Notes under the pieces: generated by a model
The model's database searches: none
Seen by the model: only the letters and a program-made list of their open reading frames with translations
Told to the model about the DNA's origin: nothing
Position numbers and translations under genes: made by a program
Shown: one piece after another, positions 23,451 to 35,753 of the stretch
How the letters are laid out: every line of letters starts with the position of its first letter
Position numbering within the stretch: the stretch's first letter is position 1
Assembly (NCBI GenBank): GCA_032622095.1
Contig: CP136062.1
Span: 228,672,578-228,736,577 of the forward strand
DNA: 64,000 bases
Source: Siphonodentalium dalli
Taxonomy: Eukaryota > Mollusca > Scaphopoda > Gadilida > Siphonodentaliidae
Direction: 5' to 3'

Positions 23451-25219
23451 TATTTCAGACCGATTTCGAAAAATCACCAAATATCGACCCAAAAAAGCAA
23501 GATTTCCCCAAATTTCAACAAAAGCTCCAATTTTAACAAATCAACAATATTAACCGTCGTAACCGTGCGACGGTAAACTAAAATCAATCTATTCAGTGTG
23601 TACCAACAATCAATGTAAAGATACAGATACTCCGTCTATTTGTTTTACCATTGGAGACTTTTCGCGAAATCACGAATACGATTACGGATATGGAAATATC
23701 CTGCCAGTATACGGTCAAAATTCGATCTTTACGCACGGCGGGGGGTCTTATGTGAGACGAAATATACCCCACGCAGTTTAATTATGTGCAGATGTGTCTA
23801 GAATGTGCCATCGGTCAAGCTTGGGGAGGCTCTAAAACTATCCGTGTGGTGTATTACACACGGGAAAGAACATGGAATCTGCACGAAAGAGACACACATT
23901 AGTTTTTCCATAAAATTTATATGTAACTGAATAAAGTGAGGCATATGCCGTCTCACCAATTAGCCATCGTAGGTAATTGTGATGATGTCTTATCCGTAAT
24001 CGTAAAGGTTATTTTTGCGAAAGGTCTCTATTGTAAAAATACTGTACAAAATGAAGCGGGTTAACATGGAATGTTATTACATTTTCGCGTATGCATTTCA
24101 GCGCTCACAGTCATGCGACCCTATAATGTCAGACTGTGAGACGTTGAATACGATACGTATATGTGTGTGTGGGGTGGGGGGGGGGGGGGGCGGCGGCACT
24201 TGGCCTGTACCACAATTTATTCCCTTTTTATCAAATAATTAATCCTAAAGATATGAAGCTCCATATTTGAACTAATTGCAGAGTAAGACATATTGACAAG
24301 GGAGAGTACTGAGAACGAAAATTATGCGAAAAATGCGAACATTAGTACAATTTTGAAGAATTCCTACAAGATGAAACTTCATGGGTTCACACATTTTTGA
24401 TCTATAACACTACACTGTTTATTAATTTCTGGATACAATTATTGAAAAAGGAATTTATATCCTGATTTTACTCTTTTTAATTGTGGTGGAAATTCGAAAA
24501 AAAACATGTTGGCTTTTTGATCCGATGCGTTATCTTATACCGGTTTGATGTTATACAGTGTATTAAATTTTAGCGATATCTTATATATGTGTATTATACT
24601 CCAAGAAAGGACTATGCACAATGTGACATTTCACCTCACGACGTTGCTGTCTTGGCATCAACAAAAACTCTCGCCTCGAAATTGGGTCATACTTCAGCGT
24701 TTCGAATGGTTTAAACGAATAAATTAATGCATACAAGTGGATTAAAGTAGTAATGTAGCTATACATTCAATGAAACATGATCACATGTCCCTAATAGGAC
24801 TAAATTTTAAGCTTTCACTATTCTGTTCCCGTCATTTTAGACAGCTTGCACCGCACATAATTTGCAAAATGTACGATGTACACTTTTCTCAGAACTTGCA
24901 TGGTTATTTTCAATCTAACGAATTCTGAACTGTAACAGTTTGAATATCTTTGCTTTTTGTCTGAGAACATTGATATGTTATTGAAATAATTTCACTGTTC
25001 CGATTTCTGTACATGGATTCATATTAAATCAGGACTTATATCTCGTTTGTTGCTGACAAATCACCCCAATGTACCATAAATTCGCGACCTCATCACATGT
25101 ACTGTAACTGCGTAGTCATGCGTAACGGGAATTGCTCTTCGAAATGACAAAAATGTAGGTTGTTTTTGTCTGAAAACTGTAATAAATTAGGCTTAATTAA
25201 AAAAAAAATAGTGTCAGTT
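23451..25219. other. unassigned sequence
   Basis: Includes an A-rich tract (23460-23550) and a G run near 24175. The frames (60 to 75 codons) show no recognised domain. Confidence 0.4.
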
Positions 25220-25380
25220 GGCATATGATAAATACAACAATAGCATAGTGTGTTTTGAGATGTGTGTTATCTCAACTCGTTAGAAGTATGAGAGCCTCGC
25301 GAAAAATCATACTTCTAACTCGTTGAGATAACATACATCTCAAAACACACTATGCTATTATCGTATATTTATCATGCTAG
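25220..25380. repeat. long palindrome (MITE-like)
   Basis: The left arm has AATAGCATAGTGTGTTTTGA, 'ttatctcaactcgttagaag' and TATGA. The right arm repeats them inverted. The loop around 25293-25304 is about a dozen bases. The arms are about 70 bases with few mismatches. Confidence 0.9.
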
Positions 25381-25874
25381 CCTATTAGATTGACCAATGA
25401 GAATGGAGATCTACTGACATGAGATGATGGCATATTAGGTTCACCTTGATTGACACAGTGGGTATATGGATTCATATGGGGCCGATATACTCCATCTTGT
25501 TTTTCATGGAACTCTGTCGCCTCGGGGACATTTTCGGTGTATTTTGGCGCCAAGCAAAGGGAGATATGTCGGAAATCATTTTCTACGAATTTACAGACAT
25601 AGTACCATGTACCAAAACCTGCATGTGATATATGTGAGGAATTATAAAGACTAATAATTTAACAATCAAACTCAATTTGTTGTCCTACTTGTGGTGATTA
25701 GCCATTGACTCAATGCGTTGACGTTCAACGACCATGGCGCGTCACTGTGACGTTACATTATAAGTTAATGGCCCTAGACGAAATGTTTAACTTACTAGAA
25801 TCTAATGAACGTCGTACAAGTAATTAAAATTCTCACATGGAAGAAAGCATGATAAAATCGTTACATGATTCTTT
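25381..25874. other. unassigned sequence
   Basis: Two overlapping plus frames of 60 to 62 codons, no domain. Nothing else seen. Confidence 0.3.
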
Positions 25875-25953
25875 GTTGCCGGCTACGGTGACATATGAGG
25901 CTCAGCGAGATTAATATCACTTCGCCTCATATGACACCGTATCCGACACCAAC
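25875..25953. repeat. short inverted repeat
   Basis: GCTACGGTGACATATGAGGC pairs with GCCTCATATGACACCGTATC across a loop of about 20 bases. Confidence 0.8.
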
Positions 25954-26682
25954 TCGCACTGTAACTTATTTCGGCCAATTTGGCCGGTTACTTCATGTGA
26001 CTTTTTCATCTGACGTGTGTGTCGGATAATTGATCTGGAGGATTGATGTAAATGTTAGCCCAAACTACATTTCCAAGTAACGATGGTTTTGTTGTTTATT
26101 TTGAGGAATAATACCGCGCAGATGAATTCAGCCCAAATATGTTAACAGTTGTCGTGTCAAACATTCGGCAGTAGGTTAGCGTTATTTAGTATTTGTGGAT
26201 GTCCTTTAACATGGGGAAAATAGCCTACTGCGCTTGAACGAGCATGTGAATTTGTCGTTTTTAATGTACAGCAACTTGATAATCAATAACAGAGGCATTC
26301 TCTGTCAAATAAGGTCGCTCTATTTACGGTATTAATTGCGGAACTTTCTAAAGTAAACTACGCGTAAACGGATACATACGGTAAATTATAGAATGTGCCT
26401 GAATCGGCCTAATCGCCCCATGGCCAACTCGCCCAGTCGACGTGTGTCAATTCGGTACCTACTATAACATGTACCCGAGTCCGATTCGGAATAAAAGATG
26501 TATACGGGTGTTATATAGCGTTGGTCCGTTGTTTCTCAATGAATATTATTGAAATTTGGTGTATATGTCCGGGCTGGGACATGGAATACAACAACGTTTG
26601 AATTGTTTTTAAATTTACAAATTTGTTGATTTTATTAAAAAAAATTTCGTTCTGAAAACACACTATAAAGTGTATATAATAT
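25954..26682. other. unassigned sequence
   Basis: No gene or repeat recognised. Confidence 0.35.
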
Positions 26683-26980
26683 AATAACGAACACGAGACA
26701 TACATAATTTATAAACTGTTAACAAAAGATATCAAATTCAATACATGACAAAGATGACTCAGTGGAGTTTATAAAGTGAACATAAAAACAATGAGGTAAG
26801 AATCTTTTTATGGAATGCAACTTTATTTAATGATAATAAACACATAAATTAAAATAACAAACATGAGACATACATGATTTATAAACTGTTAACAAAAGAT
26901 ATCAAACTCAATACATGACAAAGATGACTCAGTGAAGTTTATAAAGTGAACATAAAAATATTAAGGTAAGAATCTTTTTA
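26683..26980 (+). repeat. 170-bp tandem duplication
   Basis: GAGACATACATAATTTATAA with 'caatacatgacaaagatgac' and 'aggtaagaatcttttta' starts near 26683 and recurs 170 bases later. Only a few substitutions separate the two copies. Confidence 0.93.
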
Positions 26981-28439
26981 AGCATTACTAAACCGTTTAG
27001 CACAGACCACAGTCCACTTCACTCATCCGATCATCACCAAACTTCATATTTATCTTGATATTGATCTATCAGATGAGAGCTATCAAATATTTTTTTAATT
27101 TCATAGGAAAAAATGGTCGCCAGCGGCCATATTGCATTTACGTTATATTTTATCGCGTCATGTCGATATCTAGTATTACTTAGAAATTTCACCTTTCCAG
27201 ATTCATAATTGCTCCATTGACTGTAACAGATGAAATTATTCCCCTCTTCGGATAGAGTGTCACTGAAACTTTATTTTGTCAGACTGTCTGTATAATCACT
27301 GATTATATATGGCAATAATCTGTAATAAGATGTAGCACTATTTTATTTTATATTTACACGCAGTGCTGTTTTTATACATCAATTCTAATCCCCCTAGATC
27401 ATCATGTGATCGATCATACATCGCGCGAGGACCTGGTTGAATTAAGGGGGGTTTTATGGATCACTTCTGTCCTCAAGCTAGATTATACTTATGACATTTG
27501 ATGGCATGTATCCTAACGTGGAGGGTTAGATATGCTTGAGAAACCACCACTCTTTAATTCACACCAAGTTCTCAGCTGTCATGTTCGGATATTAGAACCC
27601 ATAGCCATGATATATGGTTTATTTTGTGTATACTAGTAATATAGTTATTTTCAGTACCTTTATATACCAGTACTGTGTATAACAATGCATATAAATTAAT
27701 CCATGTATACATGTATATTGATTCAACGGATTCAGTGGTTTTGTCCATCAGTCTATCAAATTTGCGGGGAAAACATGGCCACAAGCAGTACACCCTGCTA
27801 AATTTCGAATTTGAATCAATTGGCGCACCCTGCAGCCAGCTTTTATTGGAGAACTTTTTCTTATGTGGATATTTTGGGTCACCGCTAGATGTGAGCCATA
27901 TTTTGTTCTCAAACTCTCCTTGTGAAGACATCACTGCCAGCGGTGATCTTCAATTTTACTATTTTTATGGCTAAATAATTTGGTTGATCCTACAGACGAC
28001 ACCCTTGTCCGATCGTCATCAGATTCCACAATTATCTTCTGGATAACCAGGGTGAGAGTAATCTAATTTTCCCGAATTTCGTTAAACAACATTACCACAG
28101 GCAGCAATTTGGTATCTTACTCTTTGATCCTCTTTTGCATGACTGAATTGTTTAGCAACTGTACAGACATATCCCTCATCTGGTTTTTATATACATGTAT
28201 ATCTCTTCATGCGGATAGCCAGTATTACGTAGGTACTTCAACTTTCTGCATTCCTGTCATCATTTGAAATATAAAAATTTACCTGATACATGCACCCTTC
28301 AAAATTTGTTTCGTCGTATCTATTTTAATGACCCGTATGGTAATATTGATACAGATATATTTGTCAAACATTTCTTTGTACAATATACAGGTATTTAGTT
28401 TGTAACTAAATCTAGAAATATATAATAGTAGCTCGTGGA
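26981..28439. other. gene-free stretch, possibly decayed repeat sequence
   Basis: Phrases such as 'ccgatcatcaccaaactt' and 'ccgatcgtcatcagattcc' and 'ggccatattgca' resemble 3' tails of old invertebrate retroelements. This is a weak impression. Two overlapping frames on opposite strands (27572-27974) have no clear domain. Confidence 0.3.
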
Positions 28440-28880
28440 CCCCACTTCGTCCGGGATGTTCCCCTCTGATTTTCGGAGAAATGCGCGATTTAACCTTGAA
28501 TTGACTATTTTAAAGGTGAAGGTCATGTCGGGGTCACGATTTGACCCGTCCAAAACACTCCCCGGACAAAATTCACGACAAAAGTACCCGTCGAAATCCG
28601 CCCGGCTTTATACCCGATTTGACCTTGAATTGACAATTTTGAATGTCAAGATCAGGTCAGGGTCATGATTTGACCCACCCGAAACACTCCTGGGACAAAA
28701 GTAACAGTAGGTATCAAATTTCGTTGAAATACTTCCGTTTTACCAGATTTGACCTTGAATTGATCTTTTTGAATGTCAAAGTCAGGTCGGGATCAAGATT
28801 TGACCCGTCCAAAATACTCCCTGGAAATAATTTCCCCTAGGTATCAAATTTCGTCAAATCTGTCCGGCAGTTTTCCCGGC
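28440..28880 (+). repeat. 130-bp tandem repeat, three units, with a CAGA-type tail
   Basis: The core GATTTGACCTTGAATTGAC is placed at 28491, 28621 and 28751, exactly 130 apart. Each unit continues 'gtcaggtc', 'atttgacccgtccaaaa' and 'actcc'. The array is followed by 'acagacaaacagacagacaa'. Units of this kind with such a tail are common at ends of invertebrate transposons; the class is not settled. Confidence 0.85.
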
Positions 28881-28930
28881 CATAGCTAACAGACAAACAG
28901 ACAGACAAATGTCCAAAATATATATTAAAC

Positions 28931-29290
28931 TAGCTGATGTACTCGACTTCGTTCGGGCTAGTTAGGGATTTTTTTTGTGATCGCCTCCATCTGGACAGTA
29001 CCCAGTATATACAGCGTCTGGCCAAACTATTGTTCAATTGGTCCAGAAACATGCCTATATCAGCACGTTCGAGAACATGGTCCCACGTGAAATTGGACCC
29101 CTCCATATTGCTCCCGGGATCGAAGTAGTCCTACACACAAATTTTTAGTCGGATCGGTCAAGGTCCAGAAACATGCCTATGAGCGAGGTCAAGTTGACAC
29201 GTTAAATACCAAATTCGAGCAGTGTTAGAGTCTATAACACATACACACATGCATTCACGCATACACACATACATACATACATACAGACAG
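28931..29290 (-). repeat. dispersed repeat with CATA microsatellite
   Basis: Begins TAGCTGATGTACTCGACTTC with a small hairpin 'cgacttcgttcggg'. It contains the duplicated phrase 'ggtccagaaacatgcctat' and ends in CACA and CATA repeats. Read on minus, the end 'gtgttatagactc' followed by 'actgctcga' matches 63060-63090, so this is a repeat family. Orientation is uncertain. Confidence 0.55.
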
Positions 29291-29496
29291 GTGTTTCAAA
29301 ATGTATAATCGATAGCTACAACAATTCTATGGTAGATAGTTCACGGCCGACCTGATGCATGCATCTTAGTTTTCTTGTAGTATGTGGTGTACAATTGCCA
29401 ACTAATGTACTGTACGACTGTTGAACATTTTTACCAAGGAGTGGGCTTTGATATCAACGCCCCCTATCACCACGCCCGGGAATGGCGTGTGAACAT

Positions 29497-29590
29497 GGAA
29501 TAGTTCCCCGATAGTATACGCCAACAGTGTGGAATAGTTCCCCGATAGTATACGCGAACAGTGTGGAATAGTTCCCCTATACTATACGCG
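29497..29590 (+). repeat. 34-bp minisatellite, three units
   Basis: GGAATAGTTCCCCGATAGTA plus 'tacgcgaacagtgt' is repeated nearly three times. Confidence 0.9.
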
Positions 29591-30004
29591 TCTCTTTTGT
29601 AAACACGAATACTAACAGTTCCCGACTGTAGGATATCAAGAAAATCCATTTGTTTATAAAACTATATTTCCTGAAGCTTCATATGTCGAAAATTAGCCCT
29701 GAATATTGTTGTTGAAACATGCCATCGTTACATCACCTTAGTTAATAACCCCAGCTTATGCCAGACACAGGCATACAGGTAGACAGAAAACGGTGTATAG
29801 TTTATAAAACTAATCATTGCAGATATGATTCAGCAGCCAATTAACCCTTGAATACACGCTCACATCGGAATGGGCATCAGTTGCCAGGTTTCTCAGATAA
29901 TACAAGCTGACGTTAGGAAATTGAGGAGTCGAATGGTCGCCGATTTCAATCAAATGTTTAGATCATCATCTCCATGATACGGTGGCTCCCATCGTGTTGT
30001 TTAA

Positions 30005-30396
30005 CCCTTTACCCAACAGAATGGCCCTGTGCCAATGCATTCTCTTATATATGCGAGTCGACCATAGGTCGCCTCGCATATATAAGAGAATGCATTGGCT
30101 TAACACATTAAAAATTATAAAATTGTTAAAGAATGTAAGAAAAAATGGTAAAAAGTGTTAAACAAATATTTTTTTTAGGCCAATGCATTCTCTTATATAT
30201 GCGAGGCGACCTATGGTCGACTCGCATATATAAGAGAATGCATTGGCACAGGGCATAACTGTAACTATCACAATGTGGTCAAGGAGCCGGTTCCAATGAT
30301 ATCCATATGTGTATGGTTCTATTGAGACAGACCGAAGATATTTTAGGCTGTTGAAGCTTTATTTGGCCGGTTCGGGCCGGTTTGTTGGGTAAAGGG
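30005..30396. mobile_element. family B TTAA element, copy 1 (two hairpins)
   Basis: The ends CCCTTTACCCAACA and TGTTGGGTAAAGGG are flanked by TTAA at 30001-30004 and 30397-30400. Hairpins H and its reverse complement lie at 30031-30099 and 30179-30247. TTAA targets and CCC-initial termini are features of piggyBac elements; assignment here is inference. No transposase is present. Confidence 0.93.
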
Positions 30397-30400
30397 TTAA

Positions 30401-30599
30401 CCCGATCATGACGGAAGCTGCGCTGATTTATATAAGCGAGTCTCCCATGGGGCTTACAAGGCCAATGCATATATTGTTATGCAAATGCATTCTCTTATAT
30501 GAGTGAGGCTGCATATGAGACACTCACCTATACATGTATAAGAGAATGCACTGGCACAGGTTTTTCGCCGACGGTTAGGAAGCTCCAGTCGTGGACGGG
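30401..30599. mobile_element. family C element abutting family B
   Basis: The left end CCCGATCATGACGGAAGCTG follows directly on the TTAA that closes the family B element. The right end, on minus, is CCCGTCCACGACTGGAGCTT before TTAA at 30600-30603. A diverged hairpin lies at 30484-30556. Confidence 0.85.
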
Positions 30600-30603
30600 T
30601 TAA

Positions 30604-31138
30604 AGACGCCAAATTGGTGTCGTTCGAGGCAGGGGCTTGGAGGTGTAGCAAAATGATAAAGATGTCCAAGGTGGCAACGGCTGGGCCTGGGTGGATATGG
30701 GAAGACATCTCCATTGATCCAGGGATCAACACTTGACACCCTTTGGGTGAGTGGTGAGTTGAGGCACACACATTGATACAAAAAAGATTAATTCATTTCT
30801 AATTGATCACCGACCGGAGTGTTTAACATCACTTTAAGGAATGATGTATAGTTGTTTCGGAGCGAAATACTCTTACGTGAAACTCTTTGCCCAACCAAAT
30901 TTCGATTATATACCCCACAACATTTATCAGCGCAAGTCTTAACTTAGTTGCACTAAGCAAATTTCGGTCGACAACATGGTCGGAACGAATTTCGATCTAC
31001 ACGGTATTATGACCATTGCTGCATGCTAGGCGTACATAACTATGACTTATTGCTTACACGATTCGAAGTGACAACCATGCTTTAATTGCAGCATGTTAAT
31101 TGGGGAATTGCTTTTCGTGTCAGTTGAGATTAATTTCC
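30604..31138. other. unassigned sequence, possible reading-frame remnant at 30604-30735
   Basis: From 30604 a plus frame runs to a stop near 30735 with segments such as AKLVSFEAGAW and GPGWIWEDISI. If both transposons upstream are ignored, the same frame continues into 29940-30000. The family is not recognised. Confidence 0.3.
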
Positions 31139-31810
31139 GTCTAGGAAAACATATACATTGCTTTAAACACTTCCTCTCAACATTCTAGGGAGGTGGATAC
31201 TAGTCGGTGAGACGGATACTGTGGTAGTGTGTTAGAGACTAATCTGGTCAAGCAGGTACTGGTAGTGATGTCTATATGTCTAGGAAAATAATTAATATGA
31301 TATAAACACTTCCTCTCAACACTCTAATACGGTGCATGATACTGGTCTAGTGATGCGGATGCTACGTTAATGAGTTGGAGACTAAATCTGGTCTAGCGGA
31401 TACTGGTGGTGATGTCTATACCAGCCTACTACTTTGATACTAGTCTAGCTACAAGGATCTTAGTCTATTGGTGTTGTTGCTAATCGTGTGGATATTAGTC
31501 ACGAAATGTGAACGCTACTCTCATGAGACGAATACTGGGTTAGCGAAATGGATATAGTCCAGTCAGATTGATACTATCTAGGTCGGCCAATACTAGCCGA
31601 TAGTGTAGGTATGCGGGTACTAGTCTAATGCTTTGGATAATGGTGAAGCCGCGTGTATGCTAATCAAGTCAGGTGGATACTAGTCTAGCAATTGAGGTGG
31701 TTACTTATAAATGTTATGATCTGTACAGTGATGCTCATAGTCGAGTTGGACACAAGTATAGTGAGTCGGACACTAGTATAGTGAGTTGGAGGCTAGTACA
31801 TTGAGTCGTA
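31139..31810 (+). repeat. 139-bp duplication grading into a degenerate minisatellite
   Basis: GTCTAGGAAAA with 'taaacacttcctctcaac' begins at 31139 and again at 31278. From there to about 31810 the phrase GGATACTAGTCTAG recurs in many variants. Confidence 0.75.
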
Positions 31811-32340
31811 AACTGAGATGGAGTGCTTCAATCAGTTTATTTCTCATAATCCAATCGCATGATGTCCTGTGTAAATGGATATATGATGTCGATTCCTATC
31901 GTCATGGAGCCAGAATGATGTTGACACATATGATGATATTTCTCGGATAACACGACAACGGATTGCGATGGATACAGGTACATATAACTATCATGCATAC
32001 TTACCAAATATACTGACATATGCTGACATTTTGTCGGGTTTTCCCATCGTTTCGCGCTATTTATTTCTTATTATAAAAAGTCTAATACGGAATTTACTGT
32101 GACCTATATAAGTCGATGGGCATCAATAGACCGGATAGAGCTTATCATTTTCGCGGCTTTTTTAATGGGGCACACTAAAACGTGTAAGCTGACACATAAG
32201 CTTGCCCCAATAAAATATGTAATTGATGTGTGATGTTGGGCTTTCTGCATCGGTTCTCAGTGCATATAAATGGTTGGTTTAAGTAACTAAATACGGTGCA
32301 TGCAACTCACATATAGCACGTGATGAAGTTCATTAAGTGG
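31811..32340. other. unassigned sequence
   Basis: No gene or repeat recognised. Confidence 0.35.
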
Positions 32341-32666
32341 GTAAGGTACACTAATTCCGACCATTTGTGGAACCATATCCTTTTATTTTCAACAGCATAT
32401 ATGATATGAATGAATTCGAGCCACTTGTGCACAGTGCTCTATGAATGATGTTAACAAAATGGTGATTACAATGAAAATGAATTTATGACTGGGGTCATAC
32501 ATTCATTTTAATTATAATTACCATGTAGTTTACATCGTTCATGTAGCATAAGTTTATTTTGCATTAATCCATGGCTTAAATTCATTCAGTTGGTGCATAT
32601 ATTCTGTTGATTATAAAAGGAGAGGGTCCCATAAATGGCCGTATTTAGTCTACAGTACCCCTTTAA
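32341..32666. mobile_element. family G foldback MITE, copy 3 (uninterrupted right arm)
   Basis: The inverted halves centre near 32490: 'gaatgaattcgagcc' at left, 'atccatggcttaaattcatt' at right, and the inner stem ATGAATGATGTTAACAAAAT. The right arm reads 'tggtgcatatattctgttgattataaaagg' in two blocks without a break. It supplies the empty site for copy 2. Confidence 0.88.
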
Positions 32667-32781
32667 TGGCCGTATTTAGTCTACAGTACCCATTTAATGA
32701 CCGTATTTAGTCTACAGTACCCATTTAATGGCCGTATTTAGTCTACAGTACCCCTTTAATGGCCGTAGTTAGTCTACAGTA
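32637..32781 (+). repeat. 31-bp minisatellite made from a MITE terminus
   Basis: GGCCGTATTTAGTCTACAGT plus 'acccctttaat' starts at 32637, 32668, 32699, 32730 and 32761. The first unit is the right end of the family G element. The fifth unit is cut after CTACAGTA by the next element. Confidence 0.95.
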
Positions 32782-33150
32782 CACTGAAAAAACATAAGTG
32801 TAGAAAATATACTCAAAAGAGTAGAATGGCTACTCTTTATTGGTAAAAGTTGATCCAATCCTTTAAAGAGTAGAAATAGAGTAAGAGTAAAAATTACTCT
32901 ATTTGTGTAAGTGTGGCTACTCTTTCGTGGTGTATAATTTTACACTTTCCCACACAATATTGTGTAGAAATGGGGTACACAAATGTGTAGAGATTGGTGT
33001 ACACTGTAAGAGTAGTTATGTACACATAAAGTGTACTTACCATATCTACACTTTTATGAGTATATTTATTCACACAAATTCTACTACTCTTTTAAGTGTA
33101 GAAAAGTACCCTTTTGTGTACGATTGTGTACACTTTGATGAGTAGATGCA
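32782..33150. mobile_element. family D element, right end unclear
   Basis: Starts CACTGAAAAAACATAAGTGT right after TA at 32780-32781. The interior is full of GAGTAG, TGTGTAG and TACTCTTT words like the element at 20550. The right terminus is eroded near a C run at 33157. Confidence 0.7.
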
Positions 33151-34142
33151 AATAACCCCCCCCCCCCCCATGGTAACCCATCCAACCCATTCATGGGAGT
33201 GTGAATCATTGGGCAAGAGTGACAAAGACAACCATGGTCATAGGGTTCAACTATATTATAATTACAGATACAATCCCTGAAACAATCTGCCCCATTCATC
33301 ACATAGGCAAATTAACAAAGGCTGTGGGTTTCATAGGAAAACAGGATAATCAATCCACGAGAAAACTGTATTGGTGATTCATTATCTTTATTTCATATTG
33401 AACACAAATGTAATATAACAGTTATGCATTTGACATTTAGCATATACCATGCCTAGAATGGGCAGGATGCTGTGTATATTAAAACGTATTATGTATACAT
33501 AGTCATTTGTGGTTACAATGAAATTCTGAATATAAAAATAATGAGCGATTGTCTCACTCTTATTTTCTCACATGTGAACAGCTGATGTGAATAGCAATAA
33601 AACATTTCCAATAATAATGAGAAGTATAATTTGTCCAGTACAGTCTGGTGCAGTTATGAAAAAAGTGCCAAACCTCCAATTAATTGCAGCATGATATTTC
33701 TTAGCTAGAATAAGTACATTAACCCATGATAAACAACATATTAAAAATAAAAAGGACCTACAAATGGGGAAATTGGTGAATATTGTGAAATAAATTTGTG
33801 AAAATGTGGTAAAATACTCAATTTATGGCTTTCAAGGTTGTTACGTAAATTTTACTATCCTGATTACAGAACAGAAAACCTTTTTCCATATGTATCAGTT
33901 AAGTATTTTTTAGTCATATATGCCTCTAAAATTGAGACTTCATTTCACAAGACTATTCCTAATATTTTAAATACTAGAGAGAAATGAAGGATTTTCCAGT
34001 CCTGTAACCAGGATAGTAAAATCTCCAAAATAGTTTTGATAATGGAAGGACTTGTTGATTTTAAAATGTTGATCAAAGTAGACACCCCCTCCCCTGTCCC
34101 TGGTATAAGTTAAAGCTGTTTGGCAAAAATAGTCTAGTCAGT
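33151..34142. other. unassigned sequence
   Basis: Very AT-rich after a C run. No frame of note on plus, no repeat recognised. Confidence 0.4.
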
Positions 34143-34146
34143 TTTA

Positions 34147-34627
34147 AAGGTACTCAATCCGAACAGAGGGTCCCCATCTCAACAGATTCCACCAACAACA
34201 ATCCGATCAGAGGGTCCTATATTACTATTTCTTTGGCTTTGGGGGTAAAAAATATTTGATTCGAGTCGAGGAACCCATCAAACAAAGCTCAGAGTTATTA
34301 GATATTGATTTTTGAAATTTGTTATTTACTCGAGATGAGTACTAATAATTGCCTTCAACTGCAGTAATCTGCTCGGGATGTGTACACCAAAATCTATTCA
34401 AACAGACAAGGATGGATAACTCTAAAATCAAGTGGTAATAATAACGCAATTTTGACTGAGTTCTGGGCCAGAAAGTATTCCCGATAATGAAAAATAATAG
34501 ATTTTAAAAATCGATATCTAACAAATCTGAGCTTTGATGGGTGACTTCCTCGACTCGAATCAAATATGTTTGACCCCCGAAGCCATTGAAATAGTAATTG
34601 AGAGGAGTTTTATCGGATTGAGTACCT
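34147..34627. mobile_element. family E palindromic MITE, copy 3
   Basis: AGGTACTCAATCCGA at left and its complement at right, with TTAA at 34143-34146 and 34628-34631. It shares the 'ctcgggatgtgtac' and 'gactcgaatcaaatat' blocks with copy 1. The left end has a second partial copy of the phrase 'ccgatcagagggtcc'. Confidence 0.9.
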
Positions 34628-34854
34628 TTAAGTACACTGGGGAAATTGATTCAGGTACATTCCGCTCTTTAAAATATTTACAGCTACTCACTAAAAGAGA
34701 AATGCTCTTCATTATTCTTGTTTCAATGACATATGTTGCTGTTTGTCAACTGCAGCATTTTCATTGGCTAAAAATCAAATATATGCATCGCAGGAAATGG
34801 GATAGTTTGCTGATCAGTTAATTGATGAACGCCATTTTAATTCGCAGCAGGCAA

Positions 34855-35640
34855 AATCAAACTTCTTCCTTTTTGAAGTTGGCAAGACTTCAATTATTGG
34901 CCTTTTCACAGAAAATACATGTTCCTTGTTGCCAATGAGGGGGGATAGGGGGATAAACTAGGAAATTTTCAATGAAAATTCTCCAAACTATAATTATTGC
35001 CTCTTTCACTGAAAATACATTGCCTATTTCACAGAAAATACATGCTTCCTTGTTGCCAATGATACTTTTTTCTTAGTCGCAAAGTCATATTGAATGATAA
35101 AATGACTAACTGGCTGTTGGATGTTGAGGAAAAAACAAATTCAGGTGGGGGGGGGGGGGGTGATAAACTAAGTAATTTTCAATGAAAATTTGCCTCCTTG
35201 ACAAAGAATACTTAGCTTTCTTGTCACCAATGATAGGTTTTTCTTAGTCATATAGTCATATTGAATGATAAAATTAGTCTATCTGCCCATTAGTTGTTGA
35301 GGTATTAAAGAACAAATTCAGACGGGGGTTATGGGGGGGGGATGCGTAGGCGGGAGATAAACTTTTACAACAGTATAGAACGAAAACAGTGGAAGCAAAG
35401 CAATTTTCGGTCTAGAACTCTAGATCTGTTTTAGACGGTGATTGTGTATCGCTTCACCATGCAGTTATTTTCAATAAAAATACATGAATAATAAAAAACC
35501 CTGAATTCAACAGATGCCTATGAGTAACCACAGAAAATTCAGCTTTATAATTTCTTCATTCATTGTTTATTTTTTCCTGATTATGTTGTTTGATATGCAA
35601 GAGCCTTTTGAATAAATAAACACTGAATGAAGAAACTCTA
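34855..35640 (+). repeat. direct duplication, unit 1, with inner repeats of about 178 bp
   Basis: Contains 'ccttgttgccaatga', 'agtcatattgaatgataaaa', a G-rich run and 'gataaacta...ttttcaatgaaaat', repeated at about 34920, 35040 and 35218. It closes with 'gcaaagcaattttcggtcta' and 'tcttcattcattgtttatt'. The whole set recurs at 36050-36565. The source is not recognised. Confidence 0.8.
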
Positions 35641-35645
35641 AAATC

Positions 35646-35753
35646 TATGTTATTGTCAAGTTTGTACGCTGTGTTATGTAAACAAAATCCAGGTTCTGTA
35701 ACATTTTTGGCTTTTGTTTACATAACAAAGTATATGAACTTGACCATAACATA
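35646..35753. repeat. inverted repeat between the duplicated units
   Basis: TATGTTATTGTCAAGTTTGT and 'gttatgtaaacaaaa' in 35646-35690 pair with 35712-35753 across about 20 bases. Confidence 0.88.

Noticed and set aside
27572-27974. Two overlapping frames of 120 and 99 codons on opposite strands
   Set aside because: No domain on either strand. The surroundings look like decayed repeat sequence.
28931-28975. Hammerhead ribozyme motif (CTGATG near a small stem)
   Set aside because: The conserved CTGATGA and GAAA core is not complete and the stems do not close properly.
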